DNA from: Ricinus communis
Taxonomy: Eukaryota > Streptophyta > Magnoliopsida > Malpighiales > Euphorbiaceae
NCBI RefSeq assembly: GCF_019578655.1
Contig: NC_063262.1
Span: 21,955,582 to 22,019,581 of the forward strand
Length of the DNA: 64,000 nucleotides
Direction: 5' to 3'
Part shown: piece after piece, positions 37,381 to 50,077 of the stretch
How positions within the stretch are numbered: the stretch's first letter is position 1
How the letters are laid out: each line of letters begins with the position of its first letter
Notes under the pieces: generated by a model
What the model was told of the DNA's origin: nothing
The model's input: only the letters and a program-made list of their open reading frames with translations
Databases searched by the model: none
Made by a program: the position numbers and the translations under genes

Positions 37381-38530
37381 AAGTTTAAATAGTTCTAAGT
37401 GAAATAGAGTCGTTTACCCTCATTAAATGCAAATATAGCGGTTGTAATAGTATTTAGAAATGCAGCTTCACGGATGAGAACAATCCTTCACAGCCGTGAA
37501 GCATCAGTGCAAAAAATATATTTGAAAAACTGAAACTAGTGATGGCCTTGAACAATTTTTCGCAGCTGGGAAGTCTGCTTTCATGGGTGGAAATTCATGT
37601 TCACGGCTTGGGAACCTTCCTCGTGAACCCTTCTATGGTTTCTTCAGGTTTTAAGGAGGAGATTATTTTTTTACGAGAGTGAATTATTCTTCACGGCTGG
37701 GAAGATCTCCTTCACAGCTTAGGAACTGTCCCCGTAAATCCTTCTGTGATATCTTCTGATTGTGAGGAAGAGATTATTTTCATAGGCGTGAATATTTCTT
37801 TACGGCTATGAACTTTCGTTTTCACGGCTAGGAAGAATGTTGTGAACACTACTGTCCTTTTTGCTGTTTGAGGCGAGAATTCTTAATCCCTAAAAACTAA
37901 GGTTTTACGGTTGTGAATAAAAGTTCATAGGCGTGAATCCGCCCTGTCTTAAAAGAACTAATTTTTTTCCTTGCACATAAATTAGTCATTCTTAATTATT
38001 TGTAATCATCAAAATAGGATTAATAATCCTCAAATTTCAAAATTAGAACTATTACAAATAAAGTTTAAATAGTTCTAGGTAAAATAGAGTCGTTATACCC
38101 TCATTAAATGCAAATATGGCCGTTGTAATAGCCTTTACAAATGCAGCTTCACGGGTGGGAATAATCTTTCATGGCTGTGAAGCATCAAAATGAAAAATAG
38201 ATTTGAAAAATTGAAACTCGTCATGGCCATGAACAATTCTTCACTGCTAGGAAGTCTGCTTTTACGGCTGGGAACTTTTGTTCATGACTGGGAACTTTGG
38301 CTATGAATGCTACTAGACTTGTGAGAAAAGAGTTCTTCACGAGTGTGAATCTTTGTTCAATATTAGAAAACTTTCTTTCACAGATAGAAAAGTTTCTTTA
38401 TGGTCATGAATGGATACTTTCATGGTTGGGGATGTTGACCGTGAATGCTTCTACCAATTATCTGTTTTTCAATTACTGGGATAACCATTTAAAAATTCGA
38501 AATCTTGAGCTATATAACTTCAAATGGTAA
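37381..38530. repeat. Layered tandem repeat with a 14-bp palindromic motif
   Basis: At least 20 degenerate copies of a near-palindrome (consensus about TTCACGGCTGTGAA) lie between 37467 and 38435. Within clusters they are spaced 20-22 bp, e.g. starts 37559, 37579, 37600; 37670, 37690, 37711; 37779, 37799, 37821; 38220, 38240, 38261, 38281; 38336, 38356, 38377, 38397, 38419. Clusters recur at about 109 bp (37626-37734 and 37735-37845 align). The opening of the block (37381-37620) is repeated at 38061-38300, 680 bp away. No gene is supported; the 77-codon frame at 38297-38530 is repeat translation. Confidence 0.8.
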
Positions 38531-38883
38531 GAGTTTTTGTTAGAAAGTTTGGTCAATCCATTACAACATTTTAGTTTTAAGCAACTCCAAAATCAGCAAT
38601 CTTCATGCTCCAAGAAATCAAAATATTTTATTGCTCATCTAGTCTTGACAGTTCAAACATGCTTCAGTATTTTGACTGTTGCGTCTTCCATACACCTCGG
38701 ATTGATGTAAGACATTTTTCATGTGAAACTAGACTCCTAGAGCTATAAATCTAGAGAAATGGATATTAAAATTCCTTTTGTATAAATAATTTCACTAATT
38801 CTAATTGACTTTATATGCTGCAACCCAATTTGAAAGTTTGAGCATAATTCACTTAAAAATATGAAATATAGCTCAAAACCTCG

Positions 38884-40465
38884 AGAAATGTATTCAATTA
38901 AGCTATAAAATTCTTGTATACATTAAAACAGTCTAGATGAATATGTTATAATTGTATAAATGAATATCTTTTGGAGAAATGATATATTAACAATTCAGTT
39001 TGTCCATATGTTTTATTAAGAAAATAAATTCTTGTTTTGTTATAATTACAGTTTATGTTGATGATTTAAACATCATTGGGACTCCTGAAGAGTTGATAGA
39101 AATAATAAATTATTTTAAAAAATAAACCTGAAATGAAAGATTTAGAACGAACAAAATTTTGTTTCAGCCAACGGATCGAACATTTATTTTGAGATATTCT
39201 TATTCATCAGTCAACTTATATTGAAAAGATATTAAAACGTGTTAATGTGGATAAATCTCATCCAATAAGTTCTCCTATGATTATTAGACATTTGGATGTG
39301 AAAAAGGACCCTTTTCATCCTCGGAAAGATGGTGAAGAAATTATTAGTCCATAAGTACCATATCTTAATGCTATTTGAGTATTAATGTATTTTACTAATT
39401 GTATAATACCTGATATAACATTTTCTGTGAATTTTCTAGCAAGATATAGTTCCTCACCAACTCGAAGACATTAGAATGGTGTTAAACAAGTTTTATATTA
39501 TTTACATGGTACATCAAATATATGCTTATTTTATCCACAAGACTCGAAGCCAGAATTAATTAGATATGCATATGCTGGATATTTATTTGATCCACATAAA
39601 GTTCGATCACAAACAAGTTACTTGTTTACATATGGTGGCATTACTATATCTTGGTGTTTTACAAACAAACTCTAACTGCCACATCATCTAACCATGCCGA
39701 AATATTGACAATGCACGAGACTAGTAGAAAATGCATATGGCTGAGATCTATGATCCAACATAGTAAAAAAAATATGTGATCTCTCATTTGATAAAGGAAG
39801 CCCAATAGTGCTGTATTAAGATAATGTTGCTTGTATTGCCTAACTCAAAGGATGATATATTAAAGGAGATAGAACCAAGCACATTTCGCCAAATTTCTTT
39901 TCACTCATGAGCTTCAAAAGTAAGGTGTTTTAGATGTTCATCAAATTCGATCTATTGATAATTTGGCAAATTTATTTACAAAAGCGCTATAATAAAATTT
40001 GAGAAGTTGGTGAACAAAATTGGCATACGCCAACTAAGAGATCTTTGTTAGAAGTCATATTTTTATTATGGGAAGATTTTGATGCACTATATCTCTTAGC
40101 TTAGATTTTGTTCTATTGAGTTTCCTAACATGAATAATATATTTCTTTTCCTTCACTAAGATTTTTTTCCACATGATTTTTAGTAAGATTTTAACGAGAC
40201 ATATTCATTGTAATAGACATCCAAGGAGAATTGTTATGATAATATTATAAAATTGGATTATATGGGATGTCTATCATTATGTCTATGGATAGATTTCTTA
40301 TGTAAATAAAACTTCAACTCTGTAACTCTTTACATCTATAAATAAGAATTACAATCAATGGAATAACATACATAAACACATGCATATACATACAGACATA
40401 AATACAGAAAAATTATTCTCTCTTCTCTCTTTATTTTATTTGTTCTTGTTCTTTATTTTACAACA
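38884..40465 (+). mobile_element. Ty1/copia 3' fragment with one LTR, degenerate
   Basis: Plus-strand remnants of the second half of a copia reverse transcriptase begin near 38884 (REMYSIKL). They continue through YVDD at about 39050 (VYVDDLNIIGTPEE), then HQSTYIEKILKR, ARYSSSPTRR and an RNase H remnant to about 40000. Stops and shifts are frequent. The 3' LTR (40232-40465) follows a purine-rich CCAAGGAGAA. No 5' half or 5' LTR was found in the window. It belongs to a different copia lineage from the nested element at 24-29 kb, judged from the different RT text and LTR. Confidence 0.85.
40232..40465 (+). repeat. 3' LTR of the copia fragment
   Basis: About 234 bp, begins TGTTATGATA and ends TACAACA. 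It contains a TATA-like TATAAATAAG near 40348. The boundaries are inferred from TG...CA ends and the preceding purine tract; no second LTR was available for comparison. Confidence 0.6.
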
Positions 40466-41069
40466 TTCTTTATTCTTCTTCTTATTCTTTATTTTAGAAT
40501 AATATATACTTATTTATTTATTTTTCAAATAATAAAATAACCCGAGCCAAAAATTAAAAATAAAAATACTCTAATTCAATAAAAAAATTCAGAGTAACTT
40601 TAAATATTTATTAAAATTTTTATAAATGTATCAAATAAAAATTTTATATAATCTAATAAAAATTTATTTTGGATAAATTTGATTGTAAAGAAGTTTAGGA
40701 GTAAAATAATTTACTCATTAATCAATTAATTTGATAAGAATAAACGAATGAATATATAATAAATTAAAAAAAACAAATAGACACAATGGCATAATATTAA
40801 AAAGGTACCTCACATAAGGAGATTTTCGTCATTTACTTATCCTATAATGTCACACGGAAAATGTGCACATTCAACTGGTGCGTGTTTTAGCTCTGACCAA
40901 ACAAGAAAAAAAGGGGAAAAGATTGAAGAATTTTATAAACCTAGAACCGTGTGGGAAAAAATAGACCTCGGGAAATACAATCCAAAGCGTCATCGCCATC
41001 CATATCGTTATCGCTCTCTTTTATCCAATTTATTTATACTATTAATATTTGTATTTCTAAGATATACAT

Positions 41070-41082
41070 ATTTATATAAATA
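41070..41082 (+). promoter_or_regulatory. TATA-like box before ACX1
   Basis: TTTATATAAATAA lies about 140 bp before the ACX1 start codon, at a plausible distance for a TATA box with a leader of roughly 110 bases. Position-based inference. Confidence 0.45.
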
Positions 41083-41217
41083 AATTGGATATTTATTGCC
41101 AATTTGTAACAATACCTACTCTCAATTTTCATAGCTCTGCTCTCTCTCCTTCTGAAAGAAAAGAAAAAGAAAATAAATCCAGGAGCTTAGAATTTGGTAA
41201 TTTGACCATCCACCAAA

Positions 41218-44200
41218 ATGGAAGGCGTCGATCACTTGGCCGAAGAGAGGAACAAGGCGCAATTTGATGTCGACGAGATGAAAATCGTCTGGGCTGGTTC
41301 CCGCCATGCCTTCGACGTCGCCGATCGCATGGCTCGTCTCGTCGCCAGCGATCCGGTACTTCTTATATTTCTTCTTCTTTTTTCTTTTTTTCTTTTTTTT
41401 CTTTTTCATTATTATTGTTAATCCCCTCAATTGTAAGAAAAGTGAGAAATTAAAAGTAGCTATTAAAAATTGTAGACTTTAGTCATCGGCTTGGGTTAAT
41501 TTGAGGTGGTTGTATCTGTGTGCAGGCATTTAGAAAGGATAACAGAGCGATGCTAAGTAGAAAGGAATTGTTTAAAAACACTCTAAGGAAAGCAGCTCAT
41601 GCTTGGAAACGTATCATTGAACTTCGTCTTTCTGGTGGGCTGCCTCTGTTTAATGTATATAATTAGGCAAAAAAAGCATTTGCGGTAATTGCTTTCTAAA
41701 CATGCAACTTTTATTATTATTGCAGAAGAAGAAGCAAGTAAGCTAAGGACTTTTGTCGATGAACCAGCCTATACTGATCTTCACTGGGTATGTTTTGTTA
41801 TTAATTTCTTGTTTTTGTGTGATTACTAGATCCTTTTTCAATCGTTATGTAGTTAATCTCTTTCATGTTGATTTCTGGGTATATTTTGGCAGGGTATGTT
41901 TGTTCCAGCAATTAAAGGACAAGGTACGGAAGAGCAACAAAAGAAGTGGCTTCCTTTGGCGCATAAGATGCAAATTATTGGCTGCTATGCACAAACTGAA
42001 CTTGGTCATGGTTCCAATGTTCAAGGCCTGGAAACCACTGCAACTTTTGATCTTGAGACCGATGAATTTGTCATTCATAGTCCTACATTGACTTCGAGCA
42101 AAGTGAGTAAACTATTTGATAAAAGTTCGTATAATAGAAATTACTTTACACATGGCAGCCATTTCAAATTCTCAATGTCATAAATATGTTTTTTTTTCTA
42201 TTAAGTTGGTTTTATCCCGTGTAATGCTTGGGAATGAAGAAAATGTTAAAATGGGACAATGAATTAGTTATAGTTTTTTTAATATTGTTACTGAGGTTAT
42301 TTATTTATTTAAATTATTTTTTCTTTATAGTGGTGGCCTGGTGGATTGGGTAAAGTTTCCACACATGCTGTTGTTTATGCACGACTAATAACAGAAGGTC
42401 GTGAACATGGAGTGCATGGTAAGTTCATGCATCCGTTGTTCCAAACCTCATGTAATGTAATTGATCTATTGATATTTATGTGCTTAATTTTAATTTCAGG
42501 CTTTATCGTCCAGCTTCGGAGTTTGGATGATCACATGCCTCTTCCCGGCATAACTGTTGGTGATATTGGAATGAAATTTGGGAGTGGCGCATATAATACC
42601 ATGGACAATGGTGTTCTAAGATTTGATCATGTTCGCATCCCAAGGAACCAAATGTTGATGCGGTTTGTTCTCACTACCTCTCCCTCTCTCTCTTCCTCTC
42701 TTGATTCCAAGAAGGTTCAAGTTTCATTTTTCTTTTCTATTATTTGGTTGGTAATTTGAATTACTTCCTATTTGGAAAGCTGCAATCAAATGGGTGGGAG
42801 GTATCCTAACTGTTACTGGAATACTAGAAACTTTTAAGAGTCAGTGGTATACAAATGATAATTTTTCATAGCTCTAATTTCTATTCCTTGTTATCTTTAT
42901 CTTTGTTTTTCATGCTGAAGTTTGTTTCAAATGTTACAGGGTTATGCAGGTTACAAGGGAAGGGAAATGTGTGCAATCCAAGGTTCCACGGCAATTAATT
43001 TATGGCACTATGGTGTATGTGCGGCAGACAATTGTAGCTGATGCTTCCGCTGCTTTATCACGGGCAGTTTGTATTGCTACACGGTATAGTGCTGTTCGGA
43101 GACAATTTGGTTCAAATGATGGTGGTGTTGAGACTCAGGTATTTGGTTAAAACTAAACTTCTTGTATTTGTTGCTATGAAATTCATTCTTCAATGGAAAA
43201 TGCTTTTGTTGAAACCTCTGAGTGAATTTCAGATAAGTATGCTGGTAATGTCTATGCTGATGTTTTCAGTTATGTTACTGAATTCGAGGAAACGCTGCTG
43301 AAAGTTTTACTGTCAAGATACCTATTGATTCCTTAACAGTGACAATAGAAACTTCTGTTGGCCATTTTTGTTATTTGCAAGTATGGCCGTATTTGTGGTA
43401 TTTGCAACATATGGAGAATCTGACGGTCTATTTGGTTTTATACTCGTGGCTTTATTGCTGTAGCATAGTCATAACCTGTTGCAATGGCTGTTTCCTGTAC
43501 TTTTTATGACAGCTGATGTTGGAAATGCTATTTAGTTTTTTCAAAATAGGGATCCGCATGATATTTTGTCTTGCCGTTGATTGGTTGGTCGGACATTAAT
43601 GTATTAATTGTATTCATATATGCAACTAATGTTCTCACCGTGTACTTTATTGCAGGTGATTGATTACAAAACTCAGCAAAGCAGACTCTTTCCTTTGCTG
43701 GCATCTGCATATGCTTTCAGATTCGTTGGTGAATGGTTGAAATGGCTTTATACGGATGTGACCCAAAGGCTGCAAGCCAATGATTTCTCAACATTACCTG
43801 AGGCTCATGCGTGTACTGCTGGTTTGAAGTCCTTGACTACTTCTTTCACTGCTGTATGTCACTCTTGCCGATACTTCGCCCATTTGTATTCATTTTTTGC
43901 TCATTCCCATTGGCATTCAAAAAAGTAATGAAATTCGGTTAACAAGAAGTGAATTTTGGTGCAGGATGCCATTGAAGAATGTAGGAAACTTTGTGGTGGA
44001 CATGGTTATCTTACTGCGAGTGGCCTTCCAGAGTTGTTTGCAGTTTATGTTCCTGCCTGTACATATGAAGGAGACAATGTTGTGCTGCTTTTACAGGTAT
44101 GTGGAACACAAAGAGTCTCATGCTTGTTTAATAAGCAAAGACACGGAGAAAAAAAAATCAAGTCATATGATTGAATATATATCTTTTTCTTTATCTTTTT

Positions 44201-45221
44201 CCTGTTGATTGATCTGAAACTGAAGATTCCTCTTGAAGACTTATATAGGCATTATAGTTTGAAACAAAATGCTTACAGGAAAAGGAGCACTCTTAATAAT
44301 TAAAGTTTTCCAGTCAATAGTCTCCAACTGATGGTCTGCATCAGGGTTCCAAGCATACATGAGTTGTTGTCATCTTCGTACTTTCTGAATTTTGATAAAT
44401 AAGCCGGGCAAAGTCTTGAACGATAGTCCATTGATTACATTCACTGTGCTTTTCATTGTGGATAGAGGACTAATTTTTTGCTTAAAGCCCACTGATTAAG
44501 CCCAACATTGCTATTAATTGAGGCTAGACTTGGGCATACTTGAACCAGGACTTGGTGAACATATTGTTGGCGTGTTGTATGGCATCAGTGGGGTTGGTCT
44601 ACTGGATCCACTTGGAATTCACTTCTAAACTGTTGTTAATTTTATTCTTCAAATTTCTATCTCAGGTTGCAAGGTTTCTCATGAAGACTGTTTCTCAGCT
44701 GGGTTCTGGAAAGAAGCCTGTTGGAACAACAGCTTATATGGCACGGGTAGAACATCTTTTGCAGTGTCGTTGTGGTGCTCAAAAGGGTATTAGTTGCATT
44801 TACTTTTTTTTCTATACAGTGTGCTGCTTCAGGCTATCACTGAATAATTTAAACTGTCTATGGCTAATCCAGCAAGTGCTGAGTGTATTATATGTGAAAA
44901 TAAAAATCAGGCTTCATGTATACCTTTGTTTAAACATGTTTGATACTGGTTGATATGGGTTCATGAGGATTAAAGACCGTTGTGCTTTATATCTAACCAT
45001 TTACTTCCCTAGGCAATGAATTTAGTGTACTGAAGTTGCTGATAATTGTTTCATGTAATGCAGCTGAGGATTGGCTAAAGCCTAATGTGATATTGGAGGC
45101 ATTTGAAGCCAGGGCTGCTAGGATGTGTGTCACCCGTGCTCAAAGCCTTAGCCACTATCCAAATCCTGAAGAGGGTATGCTTCTCTGACTCGATCTAGGG
45201 ATATATATCTTATGTTTCTGT

Positions 45222-45265
<44 letters not shown>

Positions 45266-46693
45266 TCATTCTATTAACTGGAGAGTAATTATGGTTCCTG
45301 GAGCAAAGGAAAACTGTTCTTGAAATCCCTGAGACCAAATTAGTGGGTATTAATTTGACAGATTTACTGGCCAGATATCTTTTAATGGTCTAGATGAGCT
45401 GAAAACTGGTCGGAATGTTATTATGAATTCAGTTTCATCATTTCATTTAGAAATTAAAGAGTTTCTGTTTCATCTTGTTCATATGCTTCCCCGTGCTGTA
45501 AAAGTCGAGAGTGCTATCTTTTGGCCTTTTTGATGTTGAAATTTTCTGTTAGTTCTGTCAAATTATTTTGTGTGCTTACTTGGTCATCCCTTTTTCTTCA
45601 GGTTTTGCAGAACTGTCAGCTGATCTAGTTGAGGCAGCCGTCGCTCATTGCCAATTGATTGTTGTTTCCAAGTAAGCTTATTTCTCTTTCCGTAGGTTCT
45701 TCACATTTACATTTCAAATCTAATTCTTGATTATACTCCACTATTTTGTTCCTCTCGTTGCATATTAGGAGAGGAACTACAGATTAGAACAAAATTTTGA
45801 TGGTAGGGCTTTTTCTTCCTGGGGTAGATGATTCCAAAAATTGTGTGCCTACTGAGTTTATATATTAAATGTGCCGTATGAAGGGAGGTTGTGCTACTTT
45901 TCTCACTGGTAAAGTAGCATATATTTTTCCCTTAGTTTTGAATGATTTTATGAAGTCTCTTTGGGTACCATATTGGTATGGAAATTCTTGGTTCTGTTTT
46001 TCTTGGAGCAATTTTGGTAGCACCACACTTCCAAATGACAGGGGATATTCGCAAAAATACAAAGGGAAGGTTGCATAAGCTGACCTCCTTTTGAGCTGCA
46101 ATACAGGAATCTTGTGCATATGAGCACCTAATTTGTAAATTGGTGCATGTACTCTTGGTTCTTCTCTATGTTCAAATACAAATTTATAGAACTTTCTCTC
46201 TTCCAGGTTCATTGAGAAATTGCAGCAAGAGATACCAGGGAAAGGTGTGAAACAACAGTTGCAGATTCTTTGCTACATGTATGCTTTGAACCTTCTTCAT
46301 AAACATCAGGGTGATTTTCTCTCCACTGGATGCATCACACCCAAGCAAGCTTCACTTGCAAATGACCAACTGAGATCTTTATATTCCCAGGTTAGTTCTA
46401 GCGTTTTGAGTGCTTTGTTTTGGTTGATTCTGTATACCCTCTCACTGTGCCCTCTGAAAAATATGCTTGATTTAATGGATTAGGTCCGTCCCAATGCAAT
46501 TGCACTTGTTGATGCATTTAACTACACTGATCACTACCTTGGTTCGGTTCTTGGTTGCTATGATGGAAATGTTTATCCAAAACTCTACGAAGAAGCATGG
46601 AAGGATCCTCTAAATGATTCAGTTATTCCTGATGGCTACAATGAATATGTTCGCCCTATGCTGAAGCAACAGCTACGTAATGCAAGACTCTGA
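41218..46693 (+). CDS. ACX1: Peroxisomal acyl-coenzyme A oxidase 1, 14 exons, 664 aa
   Basis: Exons 41218-41355, 41526-41634, 41726-41787, 41893-42102, 42331-42418, 42500-42662, 42940-43138, 43656-43853, 43965-44096, 44666-44786, 45064-45174, 45602-45671, 46207-46390 and 46484-46693 join into 1995 nt with GT-AG introns. The length, 664 aa, equals Arabidopsis ACX1. The family oxidises acyl-CoA to trans-2-enoyl-CoA with FAD and passes electrons to O2, giving H2O2: the first step of peroxisomal beta-oxidation of medium/long chains, also used in jasmonate synthesis. The acyl-CoA-dehydrogenase signature with [11 protein letters not shown] is at residues 135-145, and the FAD-site WWPGGLGK opens exon 5. 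The catalytic base is Glu424 in TYEGDN, with the GGHGY motif at 400-404. The C-terminus ARL is a type 1 peroxisome signal. All key residues are intact, so it looks functional. ACX1 is chosen over other ACX isoforms by length and ARL end. Confidence 0.97.
45226..45264. repeat. (TG)n microsatellite in ACX1 intron 11
   Basis: About 19 TG units, seen directly. Confidence 0.95.
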
Positions 46694-47809
46694 AGAATAC
46701 GTGTTTGATCTATATGCTCTATTGTTGCAAATAATAATGCTAATAAAGCTGCCTAGAAGGTTCACCTGAAAGGTGAAGATTGGGTTTCTTTGCTTCTTTT
46801 TTCTTTTCAAGAAACTATTAGGTTAGTGATGATTTATGGTTGGGTAGCATTTATCTTCCGGATGTTGAAAGAAATATCAGGAAACAGCCATGCAGACCTC
46901 ATGCAGCAAGGAAATATTATCAATCTTCCTTGGAAGATTCAGTAAGTTATACTAGTGAGGAGCAAGACAAGACAAGACAAGATTCTTTTTTCTCTACTAG
47001 GATTGCTAATGCTACAAGGGATAAAACTTTTACATATACTTTAGTAATATATGGAGATGTTGATGATTCACCTCCTTTGTCTTCCTCAATTTGTTCCTGC
47101 TGTAAGATCTGATGGTTCTCCTGCTCGCATAAGTGGACTGTATCATTGTTTCATGGCTTCATGCTACAATTTCATCCTGAGATTTTAGAACATGTTAATG
47201 AATCCTGGTTTATCTTTTACAGCTCCACAAACTTGGACTGAGATGCAGAAATTGTTCAAGAACATGACAACGTTATAAACCAGTTCTATGGCTGTTTATT
47301 TATAACATTAATTCTTGGTCTGATTCTTTACATTCCATAGGTCATCTAATTACTGATGCTGATCTTGTTCTTGTTCTTCAGCTTCATGCACATAATCCTA
47401 TTCACTTTCCCAAAATTCCCTATGCGCCTTCTCACAGTTCAGTCACGCTATACCATACAAACACAAATAGATAGAATCACTTCTATTTTCATATCAGAAC
47501 ATCAATGGCGTAACTTTTACTTCAGTTTTTTCCTAATATGGAATAACCAGAAGTGATGTTACGTTAGGTTTTTACTTACAAATTTGTAACTCTCTATATA
47601 AAAGGAATTCTCAACCCTATTGGACCTTGAGCTATATAACAAGATTAGTTGTGTTCTTATATTTGTTATAAAATATAATAAAATTAGGTTTTCTTATATT
47701 CGTTATAATTTCTTATATTTGATATAAAATACAATAAAATTATATTTTTTATAATCGTTATAAAATTTATTAGAGATAAGTACATAAGCTTTTATCAATT
47801 GAGGTTTAT
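46694..47809. other. ACX1 3'UTR and flank, no further gene
   Basis: The sequence just after the ACX1 stop has AATAATGCTAATAAAG near 46730, a candidate polyadenylation region. The open frame 46840-47112 lacks any domain and includes a GACAA tandem repeat (46964-46980). I do not support it as a gene. Confidence 0.5.
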
Positions 47810-48195
47810 TTTCAAACAAAAAAAGATATATATATTTTTTTTTAAATCGTGACAAAAATAAATACCAAAGTATCAATAGACAAAGATTTAATCATCTTAA
47901 CTTCGATCAATTATTATTATTGTATTTTTCATATTTAATAATATGGATTTAAAAGTTAACAACTTAAAATATTATCATTTGATCGTTAAATTGATCTCGT
48001 TAGATCAATGACTTTCTAAATCGCATTTCAAACTCACGTTATCAAATATAAATAATATAATAATTATATCCGATCTGAATAAATACGGTTGAAGTCTTGC
48101 AAATCGAAACTTTTTAATAGAAAAATATTTTGTTTGTCACAATTTATAACCACCTACCTTTCTTTTTAAAAAATATTATATATTAAAAATTGTAA
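47810..48195 (+). repeat. MITE-like repeat, copy A
   Basis: About 386 bp, alignable along its whole length to 60774-61164 in the same orientation. The ends are imperfect inverted repeats of about 100 bp (AAATCGTGACAAA against the complement of TTTGTCACAATTT, then the complement of AAATCGAAACTTTTTAATAG). No coding potential. Confidence 0.7.
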
Positions 48196-49900
48196 ATCAG
48201 TAATATTATATAGTACTTCTTTATATTTATTTCAGGTTATTAATCACTTAGTGCAAATAGAAAATTTAAACTTAATATCGCTCCTTTCAGGAGTAAATGG
48301 TCTTTTCATTTGAGTTGGACTTTAAGCATGATTTCTAATTTTTTCTTTTCAATACTATATTTACAAAATAAAATCAGAAAAAGGAAAGAAAAAAAGAAGA
48401 AGAAGAGGGATTAAATTGAATAACTTATTTTATTCCTTTGAAAAGCAAAATCAATAAATTTGTGTCAACATAATTTCAACCCTGGTACTGATTTGGCATG
48501 CAATTGCTGAACAAATCAAAGCAAGGCCCATGAAATGAGATGCCGAAGAGTATCAAATTCAGAGCATTGTTTGTTGCTCAATTTGGGCTGCATTTGTTTT
48601 GACTACACTACCTATTGTTACTCATATGAGAGCACACCACACTGCTATTATACACCCTCCATTTGATGTTGACCCTATTTTTTTAAATAAAATGTATATT
48701 AATTATATATCACTTTTATATATTTAGTACAGTATTATAATTTTTTTGTTTTATTTTATCTTCTGTATTGAAATTGATGTAATAAATTTCTTTATAATTA
48801 AACATATTAATTATATTTTAATCCAAATAAATTACTAAAAAATTGACAGTTAATATAGAATGGAAGAATAATTTTTTTATTTTTTTATTATTTTTATCAT
48901 TTTATATATATTTTTAAATAATTTATTTTAGAGATCTAAGTGTTACGATATTAGCTTGAAATGTGGCAGTCCATGGGTTTGAAGTTATTGGAAGTAAAAT
49001 TTGACCCAGCTTTTATTTGGCTGTGTCATGTATCATTTTTAAGCTGAATTTTATGGTCAAAAACTCTAAAAAATGTATATTCTTTAGAAAAGAAGTCAGT
49101 CAAAAACACAACCCACTTCTCAAATTGTTTTCCACATTTTTTTTGCATTGACATAATTGCCATTTTAGTCCAATGAATTCTTTGTTCTTTCTTTTCTCAG
49201 AATTAAAAAGATAAAAATAAAAAAATGATCTCAACTCGTCAAAGTTTCCTTAATTATGTCTCCTGCCATTTAGTCCAATATAGTTTTTCATTCTTGTCGT
49301 GTATTTTTCATGAGTCAACTGTTTAAACGTTTTTTAATTTTATCATATTATTAGTCTTTTACTGACGTGTTTTGCATATAAATATTAGCTATTTGATTTA
49401 TTATTATTTTAAAAAATATGCGTTGCATATGAATTTTATTAATTAAACTCATTATTATATATATTCATTTCTTATTATTAGTCTTCTGATGTAATAAATC
49501 TATAATTAAATTATAATTTATCCAAATGATTTCTAAGCTAGACTAATTATTATTCATATAACAAAAGATACAATGATTATTAATATATTAGACTTATTAT
49601 TATTATATAATAACAAATAAACCTACTACTTAATTTAGAAAAATAATATCATCGAAACAAATTGTGAAAGACAATGATAACAAAAAAAACTTATAAGCGT
49701 GAACTAAAATTAGCAAATGGGACGTGAGTTTGCATTTCTTTAAATTTTGTTTAACACTTTTAATAGTTTAAATATTATATTTTATAATCAATATATCTAG
49801 AGTTAAATTTTTACAATTAGACTTATATTTAATAAATTATTAATAAAATTTTGTTAGTAGATTAAATTAATAAATCATCTAATTAATCCAATTAATACGA
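48196..49900. other. AT-rich intergenic DNA, no gene seen
   Basis: No open frame with domain signal and no RNA gene recognised. Confidence 0.5.
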
Positions 49901-50077
49901 TTTTTTTAATAAGTTTATCTGTTATTATGTTTTTAAATTTCCATGTATGTCATGATATTAATAAACTTTTTAATAATTAATTATAACATCCTTTTCATTA
50001 ATGGGATTAACTATTATTTTTTCCATCAAAATCTCTTCATTAATAAACTAGTATTTTTATTTAAAATCAATTATACT

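Noticed and set aside
37460..38450. CRISPR-like array (short repeats at regular spacing)
   Set aside because: The units are degenerate, the spacers are themselves repeated and shorter than usual, no cas genes are present, and the genome is eukaryotic.
41122..41430. Minus-strand 102-codon frame with a poly-Lys start, over ACX1 exon 1
   Set aside because: The shadow of ACX1 exon 1 and of the T-rich start of intron 1.
46840..47112. 90-codon open frame just after ACX1
   Set aside because: No domain, an internal GACAA tandem repeat, and a position in the 3' flank of ACX1. More likely untranslated or intergenic sequence.
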